NCBI GenBank assembly: GCA_900128585.1
Contig: LT642601.1
Location: 1-13,907 of the forward strand
Origin: Stramenopiles sp. TOSAG23-3
Taxonomy: Eukaryota > Sar
Length of the DNA: 13,907 nt
Direction: 5' to 3'
The position numbers were made by a program, and so were the translations under genes. Under the pieces are notes generated by a model. That model did not search any database, had not been told where the DNA came from, and saw nothing but the letters and a program-made list of their open reading frames with translations. Shown here one piece after another: positions 7,040 through 13,907 of this stretch (within the stretch, counting starts at the first letter, position 1; the number at the start of each line of letters is the position of its first letter).

Positions 7040-7518
7040 TGCACATCGAAACGGGCGGCACCAACGATATTTTATAAATTCATTTGAAAAAACAATATGT
7101 GCAAGTAACAAAATACTGGCAGCGGTTAAAAAATATATATAAAAAACAAAAAATGCATGTACTGCGTACGTTATTTAATAAATGGCACAGCTGTGTTGAA
7201 AATAAATCTTTTTTACTTCTCGTATCATATCATAAGATACATTTTTAAATACTTTTTTTTTAAAAACAAAAAAATTGGCTGTTATTTTAAAAAAACAAAT
7301 TATAAAATCATATATTTGATTACTAAAAATCACACCAGTAGAGTTCAGTTCGCAGTGTACATTAATTTTAATTACTTAACATAATAGCCCATTTTATTGT
7401 TTTTAGATACTTAATCAAACGAGAAATAAATTTCAGTACGCATAGTCCACACAACAAAAATTTTAAACGCGGGCGCACACTTCCCTTTGCACTGCCTCTC
7501 ACCTTGCTAGAATGAAAA
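7040..7518. other. Spacer between convergent genes
   Basis: AT-rich DNA between the stops of the F/W protein gene (+) and the NOL11-like gene (-), presumably holding both 3' UTRs. It has several A and T homopolymer runs and one copy of the A-rich CAAATTATA element at 7289-7304. The plus-strand frame at 7157-7384 is AT-driven and unconvincing. Confidence 0.6.
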
Positions 7519-9321
7519 TCAGACTAAAATATGCTCCACGCAATACTCAGGGAAGTCACCAGCAGGCAAAGCCTCGCCTTTGCATAACTGCTCAAAATGC
7601 TTCAGTTGAACTTGCATTTTTTCAACCGATTTTGCTGAATGTACTACCCCGATTACAGTTTCGTGCACGCTTGCTATTAACTGGTGAAGGTCGCTGTCGG
7701 CCGTTGCGCTGCGCATGATCACACCTCCAAAATGTGTATCTAGAACCATGGAAAACCATGCAATTACTCTCGGAAGTATGTTGTCGGAGGATTTGTGGTC
7801 GCGCACGACAAATTCTTCCCCTTTCAGGACATGCTTGAATGTTTTGCGCAAATAAAGCAATATCACACGCACTTCCGGGTTGCTCAACCGACCCAAGCAA
7901 GTGCTCATAAACTTGGCATTGAACGGGGCAAGCAATAAACGGTTCATGACTGGAACGAAAGCCTCATGGTCCAGATATCGAATCCCATATTGCAAAATTT
8001 CCACCAACGACGTTTCCGGGATGTCACTCACTTGCGCAAGGACCAGTTCCAAAACGTTTTGCAGTGAAAAGTCCCCGACCGTGACATCACTGTTGGCGGC
8101 AGTCGCCCCTGACATTTTCTGTTTTTTTCGTGAGCCAGCGTTCGTAGCCCTCCGCCTCTTCGACCTCTTTCCCGGGGCAACTGTACCCTCTGATGTTTCC
8201 TTTTTTGACTTCAGAATTTGCAAGAGGCGGGGGATTAATTGGGGGACCACGCATGCAGACACCCGCCGAGTTTCCAAAAGTTTCTTTAACCCCCCCCATG
8301 CCTCTCGTTCAAGGCACTCCCCTACCATCGTTGTGCAAAAATACGTCGACATCTGAAACTGGTGGTTCCCCGCTTTAGTTCCACTGCCATCGACGGTGCC
8401 AATGCATGCGACCAGCTTTTTACTAAATTCTTCTCTATCCTCTTCATCTGTGAGCTGCTTCATGTGGTATATTTCATTTCTATTCTCTCGGGTGGCTTCC
8501 CCAGAGCGAATATTCCACAATGTATGGGATGGAATCCCAGGTTTTATCGAAGAGTACAGAGGGTTCACAACCACTTCCCGGCCGTCTGCACCACACTGCG
8601 TTGGGTTTGGAATTCCTCGCCCCACAACATGAACCTGCCGCGACACGTCGGTACGAACCCCAACGGCATACACAGCGGAACCGAGAACAACCAGCACAGT
8701 CTTACGATCCCCAGAAACAATAGCATTCAAAATATTGCTGCCAGTATGGCTCCTCTTTGATCGATTGGTCTTACTGTTTGAGGCGTTCGATTCACTAACC
8801 TCTAATGACACAGAATCCAATTCGATATTGAACACGGTATCCCAACCGCAGAGGCGAACGGAACCGTCGTTCTCCGCGACTTTCACTACTCGGTTTTTTG
8901 TAACCTGTACGGTCAGCGCCTCCGGGTCCCCTGCCGTGTCTTCGGGAACGTCGAAAGCGTTCAAGAACTTGTCATGGTGTAATTTGGCCGACTCGTCGTC
9001 CTCTCTCCACGATACAATCTTCCCGCCCGCACGCTGGGCTACAATCCATCTAACGCGTCCTTCGTTAACTGTAATTGCGCCTTTTCCTACAAACGCATTC
9101 GTTCTATCTGGTCGGAAAGACCAAGACCGCAAGGTATTGCCATGGTCACGATGGCACACTTTCACTAAATACTTTTCGGTGACGAGAATCTGGCCCCTAG
9201 TAGAAGTCCACACAGCACCGACGATCGTCGCTTTCTGCGCCGTTTTTTTCGTTCGACCTTTGCCGCTCACAGCAGACGGCAAGACGGCCTTGTGCACAAG
9301 GACTGGTGCCGTGAAGTTCAT
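7519..9321 (-). CDS. NOL11-like nucleolar protein (t-UTP / SSU processome subunit), 600 aa
   Basis: NOL11 in animals belongs to the t-UTP group of the small-subunit processome and supports rDNA transcription and early pre-rRNA cleavage. The assignment rests on layout and two regions. An N-terminal beta-rich part (1-340) includes an LRSWSFRP strand (64-71) followed by a readout-type segment, as in the NOL11 propeller. The helical C-terminus (415-600) includes LSNPEVRVILLYLRK (479-493), AWFSMVLDTHF (521-531) and a final charged helix, and matches the NOL11 C-terminal domain best. The two halves are joined by a linker with a basic patch (385-402, KRSKRRR and RKKQK) that looks like a nucleolar signal. 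Utp12-domain proteins such as WDR43 are the main alternative. The ATG at 9321 is the first one downstream of a weak ATATAAAT at about 9471-9478. Stop is TGA. No introns inside the frame. Confidence 0.7.
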   Translation of the reverse strand: MNFTAPVLVHKAVLPSAVSGKGRTKKTAQKATIVGAVWTSTRGQILVTEKYLVKVCHRDHGNTLRSWSFRPDRTNAFVGKGAITVNEGRVRWIVAQRAGGKIVSWREDDESAKLHHDKFLNAFDVPEDTAGDPEALTVQVTKNRVVKVAENDGSVRLCGWDTVFNIELDSVSLEVSESNASNSKTNRSKRSHTGSNILNAIVSGDRKTVLVVLGSAVYAVGVRTDVSRQVHVVGRGIPNPTQCGADGREVVVNPLYSSIKPGIPSHTLWNIRSGEATRENRNEIYHMKQLTDEEDREEFSKKLVACIGTVDGSGTKAGNHQFQMSTYFCTTMVGECLEREAWGGLKKLLETRRVSACVVPQLIPRLLQILKSKKETSEGTVAPGKRSKRRRATNAGSRKKQKMSGATAANSDVTVGDFSLQNVLELVLAQVSDIPETSLVEILQYGIRYLDHEAFVPVMNRLLLAPFNAKFMSTCLGRLSNPEVRVILLYLRKTFKHVLKGEEFVVRDHKSSDNILPRVIAWFSMVLDTHFGGVIMRSATADSDLHQLIASVHETVIGVVHSAKSVEKMQVQLKHFEQLCKGEALPAGDFPEYCVEHILV

Positions 9322-10206
9322 TACAGACTGGTTATCTACAAATCAATACAGGGAAGATAATTCTACCTTGTCGCAAAACAGTCTAAAAGCGACAACAACG
9401 TACTGTAAAGGTTCTCAGCCCGATTCCCCTCTTACCACTCCTTTCATCATTTTCTTTCAATTACATAGATTTATATCATTTATCCGATCGTCGAAGGGAA
9501 TTAATTAATAAATATAAAATAATAATAAAATAAATGGTCGGTCGTCGTGTCTGTGGTGGGTGGGATATTACTTGTGTTCTATTTAAGTATAAATAAATAA
9601 TATATTAATATTTGTCCCTTTGGGAATAAATACATGTCTTACTCTGTAATATTATTTTATTAATATTCTATAATTATGAAATAAATGTATCCTTAATTTT
9701 AGGAGGAGCGGAGCTAACCACAAAATATTAAAAACAATGCTGTGTAAGGTAAATGTAATAATTAAAATATAAATTCGCTAAAAATTATAAATTGGGACGG
9801 AATAGACGGCTATATAACTATAATGATTTTAATTAGGTGAAATGGATATACTTATATATGTAAACAATACGATTCGACGTTATTTTTGGATTTTTTTATT
9901 TTAATACCTTTGGTAACAACAAACAATTCAAAAAAAAAACAAATAAACAATCAAATGTTCAGAAAAAGACTTCACTTACTTCCTGAGAAAAAAGAGAGAC
10001 ACACACATGATAGTATTTCTTAATTCTAACGTACAAGAAGAGTCACAGTGCGAATACATTTTATCTCTAAACACTTGGATAAAAAAATAAAATTGGGTAC
10101 ACTGTAAGTACGCTCGCGTGTATTATTTTTAATTTTCGAGACGCCGAGAACCAGGGCTGAGCCTTTTCCGTGCGCGTTGGAGTTCTTTTTTTGTTTCCCT
10201 TCAAAT
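9322..10206. other. Intergenic DNA between the NOL11-like and enkurin genes
   Basis: Bases 9322-9480 are more complex and should be the leader and promoter of the NOL11-like gene, with a weak ATATAAAT at about 9471-9478. From 9500 to 10020 the DNA is strongly AT-rich with no gene or structured RNA that I can see. Bases 10135-10206 are GC-richer and directly follow the enkurin stop, so they are probably its 3' UTR. Confidence 0.55.
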
Positions 10207-11136
10207 TCAGTCCTCCTTGATGAACACCTTTGGTCGACTGAAAATGTTGATGGCATCTTCTATCTCCTGCAGCTTTCTTTCGAGGGACGCTTTGCGGCGG
10301 ATTGCACTCGGGGTCTCAACCAGCAACGGCATGCGGGACAGGTTGTCCTTTGTTGCCTTCAAGTTGTCCTTTAAGATTCTTAACGTGTCCAGCCGTTCCT
10401 CCTCCGGCATAAGGGTCATGCCTCTGGGGGCCTTTTTGTTGTCTTCGTCTCTCTTCTTCTTCGCTGCGATTTCAGCCAATTCACTTTTTCTTTCTTGAAG
10501 GTACAATGGAACTTTGCCGTACCCGTCACGTTTGGTGGGAGAATCGTCATTCTGCAGCGTAGCTAATTTCTTCACTGCCCTCGGGGATGCCGGCGCGTCC
10601 ACCATCTCCTGCAGGTTCGACGCAATGAAATTCTTTTCTTCCCGTGTTGGCATCGGGCGGACCTCGTTCCGTTTGGGAACGGCGGGCTTCCGCAACTCTC
10701 GCGGCCTGCTACTCTGGGCCTGCCGCTGCTTGCGGATTTCTTCCGCTTTCGCTTGTCGCTCCATTTTCATCCTCTGCGTCTTCTTCGTTAGCTTCTCTTT
10801 TTGCACGCGGCGCTCGTCCCTCAGCCTGGCGGTTTCGGCGATCACCTCCCGGTTGGACGTGCCTCTCCCGTCCGTGGTCACCCTGGACTTCACCTCTTGA
10901 AAACGTTTCATTTTGAACTTGTTCCTCTGCCTCGATTCCTGGGATGCATCCTTATTTTTCTTCGCACGATTTTCTTGCTGACGCTCCCGCAATATGCGCA
11001 AATTCTCCGCGGCGTGGTTTCTAGGCTCAATGCCCCGCCGGCGTTGAACGTCGCGGATGCCCCGGACGGGGTTCATTAAGTCCCCCACCGCGCTCCCTTT
11101 CTTGTTGTACTTTCGGGATATTCTTGACGAGTCCAT
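10207..11136 (-). CDS. Enkurin-domain protein (ENKD1/enkurin-like), 309 aa
   Basis: Enkurin-domain proteins bind microtubules. Enkurin (FAP106) lies inside axonemal doublets, and ENKD1 acts at centrioles and cilia. The protein is very basic and helical. The N-terminal segment NHAAENLRILRERQQENR (40-57) resembles the conserved N-terminal helix of the family. The middle is Lys/Arg/Gln-rich, with likely coiled coil near 100-140. The C-terminal enkurin domain (about 205-306) begins with GKVPLYLQERK (207-217), continues with a LMPEEERLDTL block (242-252) and ends with a charged helix and IFSRPKVFI (298-306). The order and spacing fit the family, and the ending favours ENKD1 over enkurin. The ATG at 11136 has A at -3 and G at +4. 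A 14-bp palindrome resembling an RFX X-box lies 216 bases upstream. Its presence implies a flagellated stage. Stop is TGA. Confidence 0.85.
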   Translation of the reverse strand: MDSSRISRKYNKKGSAVGDLMNPVRGIRDVQRRRGIEPRNHAAENLRILRERQQENRAKKNKDASQESRQRNKFKMKRFQEVKSRVTTDGRGTSNREVIAETARLRDERRVQKEKLTKKTQRMKMERQAKAEEIRKQRQAQSSRPRELRKPAVPKRNEVRPMPTREEKNFIASNLQEMVDAPASPRAVKKLATLQNDDSPTKRDGYGKVPLYLQERKSELAEIAAKKKRDEDNKKAPRGMTLMPEEERLDTLRILKDNLKATKDNLSRMPLLVETPSAIRRKASLERKLQEIEDAINIFSRPKVFIKED

Positions 11137-11351
11137 TTTGAACTCTTAATAAAAAAAATATGAAGATATTTTTCCACGCAATACGTTCTGTTTCGATAGC
11201 TCTTATCCAACACAAGACTTATCATTTGGTAAATACGTAGGGAACAACGTATACAATTTATCACATTGACAAAGAAAGTAGTCACTTTAAAATCATACTT
11301 TTGAAACTCTGCGCACGTGATTTTTTAACTTCCGTTTATACTACCCAATTA

Positions 11352-11365
11352 ATTACCATGGTAAT
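11352..11365. promoter_or_regulatory. 14-bp palindrome resembling an RFX X-box
   Basis: ATTACCATGGTAAT is a perfect inverted repeat. It fits the X-box layout RYYNYY-NN-RRNRAC except that the last base is T instead of C. It lies 216 bases before the enkurin ATG, within the range where X-boxes sit before ciliary genes in animals. Whether this lineage has RFX factors is unknown. Confidence 0.35.
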
Positions 11366-11383
11366 ACCACTACTATTACTCCT

Positions 11384-11398
11384 AAAAAACAAATTAAT
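11384..11398. repeat. Copy of the A-rich CAAATTA element
   Basis: An A6 run followed by CAAATTAATT, about 20 bases past the palindrome. It shares the A6 CAAATTA core with the copies at 796-814, 837-855, 5869-5889 and 7289-7304. Confidence 0.45.
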
Positions 11399-11554
11399 TA
11401 ATTACGTAGACAATAAATAAATTTTAATAAAAAATATTATATATTTATATTACAACAAATAATTTGTGAATGAATAATTTTTAATTTAATATAGACACAG
11501 TAGCTAGTCTAACACAGAAGAGAACACAAAATATTTGAAATTGAAGAAACGACC

Positions 11555-11583
11555 AAAAACAAAAACAAAAACAAAAACAAAAA
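11555..11583 (+). repeat. AAAAAC tandem repeat
   Basis: Four perfect AAAAAC units and a partial fifth (A5, then T). Simple sequence, about 420 bases upstream of the enkurin start. Confidence 0.85.
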
Positions 11584-12149
11584 TAACCAAAACCCCCCCT
11601 TCCTCACAGCTTATTATATTCACACAACAGCAAAAATGCTGAAGAATGCAATTCCAATAGAATCCTTGTAGTTGAAAGAATAATGGTTTATACTGTGTGG
11701 TGTATTTTAGTTACTAGACTAAATAGGTACTTGAGAAATTGGAGGATTATACATTCAAATAATAATTTCGTAGTGTTATTAATATATAAATAGCAAAGAT
11801 GTTCTTTTTTGGACATTATTCAGAGTCGCCGTTTCTCATCCCAGATTTCGTTATCGTTGCGTTGTTGTTGAGGTTGTAGTCGTGTATTTAATACATAAAA
11901 TAGTCTATATACTATGGACTACGAGCGTACCGTACTTTTACTTCTTCTGGTTAAAATAATAAGTAGCATTCACCTTTTTTTCAAGATACATACAATTTGT
12001 TTACACAGCTTCGTATGTATATTTTTAAAAAAGGCAACGACACTTTTCTTCTTCTCTTTCTGGTGGTGGTTAAAACAGTTTTTTTTCTCCATAACAATAC
12101 TTCGTATCATGATAGAAAAGGGAATGTTGAATGTTTGAGCTGCAGCATT

Positions 12150-13175
12150 TTACTGTTTTGTGGAGAATTGGATACCGGTGACATCGTCTTCAATGCCGCA
12201 TTCGTCGGTTCCACGAGCGATTTTGAAGTATCCATTGTCACCCCATTGGTCATTCCAGGAGTTCTTGACGAGCCAGTAGTCCTGGCCGCCTTCGGTTCCG
12301 TAACCAACCATTTCAACGGCGTGTCCGCCCAACGGTCCTCCGGTCTTGTGGGTGTATACACCAGATTTGTAGGTTGGGAAATCGGCGTAAACGGTGAACG
12401 CAACTGCCAAGGGGCCATTGTTTACGAGTTCGGACATGATGTTTTGTACACCAGTGACGGAGTAAGCGTGTGTTCCTTTGGTCTTGTCGTCGGCGTAGGA
12501 CTTTTTGTATCCTGATTCAGAGCACTGCTTGGTGCATTGAGGAGTTGGGTACTCGCTCTCTGGGCACTTGGCGTACTTCGAGGTTGGTGGAACGTGGTGC
12601 GCGCACGGCTTCAACGTGTACGGTCTGCAGGAATTTCCTTTTCCAATGTCTGGGAAGTCCCCACCGGTGACAACACCAGTGTTGGCCATCCATTGAAGCG
12701 CAGCGCTGGGTTGGCCACCGTTGCACCCTTGGGAGAACCCGCAACTGAAGGAGCGGCAGCATGAGGCAGTGTCCTCGGTACTGAACTCGACGTCCTCACC
12801 CGTGGCAATGCAGCGACGGTCTTCGAAGGACTCGGTGGAACCGAACGCCCAGCAGGAGCCACAGCTGGACTGATCGCGAATTTTGGCAATCACGGTACAG
12901 TTGGGGTGGGCTGTTACGGCGTTAAACTCCGCGGGAAGGTCGGTGATGGCGTAGTTCATTTGCTTCTCTGGCAAACGCATGTACTTTGGGTGTCCACGAA
13001 GCCACGTGCCACAAAGAGTTCGCGCTTCTTCGGTCGAGTTGAAGCGGGATGGAACGGTGGCTTTCCAGGTGGACGAGGAGTCTTTGTTGACCGTGTCAAC
13101 GATTTCCTCAAAGGAGCTTTCTTGTCCGGAGACGGTGGCGGCAGCTACAAGGGCTAGAACAACAGCTTTCTTCAT
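12150..13175 (-). CDS. Cathepsin B-like cysteine protease (peptidase family C1A), 341 aa
   Basis: This is a papain-family protease made as a secreted proenzyme for a lysosome, food vacuole or the outside. Residues 1-17 form a signal peptide (MKKAVVLALVAAATVSG). A propeptide follows to about 79, and the mature enzyme starts near LPAEFN. Catalytic residues are present: Gln102, Cys108 in QSSCGSCWAFGS, His285 in GGHAVEMVGYG and Asn305 in NSWND. A CNGG motif (151-154) follows. The cathepsin B occluding loop is present, with paired His193-His194 in PCAHH, so dipeptidyl carboxypeptidase activity is likely. Length is typical of the family. Codon choice is more biased than in its neighbours, favouring C-ending AAC, GAC, TTC and TCC plus CGT for Arg, which suggests high expression. 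The leader is A-rich (CACAAAAACAAAC before the ATG). Stop is TAA. No introns. Confidence 0.97.
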   Translation of the reverse strand: MKKAVVLALVAAATVSGQESSFEEIVDTVNKDSSSTWKATVPSRFNSTEEARTLCGTWLRGHPKYMRLPEKQMNYAITDLPAEFNAVTAHPNCTVIAKIRDQSSCGSCWAFGSTESFEDRRCIATGEDVEFSTEDTASCCRSFSCGFSQGCNGGQPSAALQWMANTGVVTGGDFPDIGKGNSCRPYTLKPCAHHVPPTSKYAKCPESEYPTPQCTKQCSESGYKKSYADDKTKGTHAYSVTGVQNIMSELVNNGPLAVAFTVYADFPTYKSGVYTHKTGGPLGGHAVEMVGYGTEGGQDYWLVKNSWNDQWGDNGYFKIARGTDECGIEDDVTGIQFSTKQ

Positions 13176-13364
13176 GTTTGTTTTTGTGCTTAGGTATTTG
13201 AATTAAAGTGATACGATGTGTGTTTAATCGGTTGGATTGCTAAATGGAACATGAATGTCGCCTTTGTTAGTTGACTCCACTAACTTTTGTGATCATTCCT
13301 ACTTCAAGTCACCTGGGTAGATAGAAAGGAATGGTAGAAGGGATACATTCCCAAATTCCAAGAA

Positions 13365-13406
13365 GTGCAACCACCAACAACAAATAATGATGTGCGGTGG
13401 TTGTGT
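13365..13406. repeat. Inverted repeat upstream of cathepsin B
   Basis: CAACCACC (13368-13375) pairs with GGTGGTTG (13396-13403), and three G-T pairs could extend the stem outward. The loop is 20 bases. It could be a cruciform, a protein site or chance. It lies about 190 bases upstream of the ATG. Confidence 0.45.
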
Positions 13407-13815
13407 AATTAGTTGTTGTTTCTTTCTTTCTTTCTCCGACGACAACCGCAGCAGCGTGTTTTTCATGCTATTCCATTGAGGAGAGAAAAGATATTAATTT
13501 TCATTACTATACATTACACAGCATAGAAAGTGTCTTCGGAAAAAAGTGCCATTTTTTCTTTTCTTGCTTCTTGGTTTTATAGCTTCTGAATACGAATTAT
13601 AATATTCTACGTACCTGCTATTTCCTACTATTACCTCTGTGGATGGTTGGGGGTTCCTCTGAGTAATTAGAAGGATTACATAGGATATTTTAAATAGACT
13701 AGTATACTTTTAAATGTACATCCATGTTGCTTTCTCTCTCTATTTTTTAGTCGTCATTCGTGGTATCCTACAGTTTTAAATCATCATTCATTTTTAGAAA
13801 AGATAACTTCAGTTT

Positions 13816-13838
13816 AGCTTTTAAGCTTTTAAGCTTTA
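13816..13838 (+). repeat. AGCTTTTA tandem repeat
   Basis: Two full AGCTTTTA units and a truncated third (AGCTTTA), each overlapping a palindromic AAGCTT or TTTTAA. Short simple sequence. Confidence 0.7.
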
Positions 13839-13856
13839 TTAAGATAATTAAAAAAA

Positions 13857-13899
13857 TCTCTCTCTTCTCTCTTCTCTCTTCTCCTTCTCTCGCTCCTTC
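13857..13899 (+). repeat. Pyrimidine (CTCTCTT)n tract
   Basis: A nearly pure C/T tract built from 7-base CTCTCTT-like units, interrupted by a single G in CTCGCTCC. It reaches almost to the edge of the window. Confidence 0.8.
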
Positions 13900-13907
13900 G
13901 TTATTTT

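Larger units (their letters stand above)
11137..12149. other. AT-rich intergenic DNA upstream of the enkurin gene
   Basis: One kilobase between the cathepsin B stop and the enkurin start. It holds the 14-bp palindrome at 11352-11365, a copy of the A-rich CAAATTA element at 11384-11398, and an AAAAAC tandem repeat at 11555-11583 followed by a C run near 11593. Open frames here (for example 11914-12138, plus strand) are phenylalanine-rich products of T-rich DNA. No gene is supported. Confidence 0.6.
13176..13907. other. Region upstream of cathepsin B with hairpins and simple repeats
   Basis: This should hold the cathepsin B promoter, although no TATA box is evident. It contains a short hairpin (GTTAGT 13266-13271, ACTAAC 13279-13284) enclosing a TGACTC bZIP-like site, a longer hairpin at 13365-13406, a TTTC run near 13421-13434, an AGCTTTTA tandem repeat at 13816-13838 and a CTCTCTT-type pyrimidine tract from 13857 onward. 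No coding region is supported. Confidence 0.55.

Noticed and set aside
8735-9508. Plus-strand ORF of 257 aa
   Set aside because: It is antisense to the NOL11-like gene for most of its length and has no domain or coherent composition. It is a shadow frame.
11914-12138. Plus-strand ORF of 74 aa with many Phe and Leu residues
   Set aside because: A product of T-rich DNA just past the cathepsin B stop. The apparent membrane helices are a composition effect.
12510-12890. Several ORFs in other frames across the cathepsin B gene
   Set aside because: They overlap a clearly assigned gene and are shadows of its GC-rich codons.
1-13907. Mobile elements, CRISPR arrays, rRNA or tRNA genes, or a prokaryote-style operon
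   Set aside because: No transposase, terminal repeats, regular spacer arrays or structural RNA were found, and the genes are eukaryotic with separate promoters.

Overview
The window is nuclear DNA from a unicellular, probably flagellated eukaryote with a compact, intron-poor genome. Long coding regions run uninterrupted, AT-rich intergenic DNA of 0.3-1 kb is full of simple repeats, TATA-like elements precede several start codons, and the proteins are purely eukaryotic (MT-A70 methyltransferase, kinesin-14, NOL11-like, enkurin, cathepsin B). TAA, TAG and TGA all end genes, so the standard code applies. I cannot name the lineage. The enkurin-domain protein argues for a cilium or flagellum.

Layout from left to right. 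1-446: low-complexity leader. 447-641 (+): a small unrecognised ORF behind a TATA box. 942-2924 (-): MT-A70 adenine methyltransferase with an N-terminal RanBP2/NZF zinc finger. 3719-4993 (-): KCBP-like kinesin-14 motor, with a possible frame-disrupted N-terminal extension up to 5145. 6089-7039 (+): unrecognised coiled-coil protein with Sfi1-like F/W segments, divergent from the kinesin. 7519-9321 (-): NOL11-like nucleolar protein. 10207-11136 (-): enkurin-domain protein. 12150-13175 (-): secreted or lysosomal cathepsin B. No transposon, tRNA, rRNA or CRISPR array was seen.

The genes do not form one pathway. Three of the seven (kinesin, F/W protein, enkurin protein) plausibly concern microtubules, centrin structures or the axoneme. 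Two (MT-A70 and NOL11-like) are nuclear or nucleolar. Cathepsin B is a digestive protease with a codon choice that suggests high expression.

The points most worth a second look are the ubiquitin-type zinc finger joined to an adenine methyltransferase, the kinesin 5' end (TATA box and ORF out of frame with the motor), a 14-bp palindrome resembling an RFX X-box upstream of the enkurin gene, and a recurring A-rich element (A6-9 CAAATTA) in intergenic DNA.
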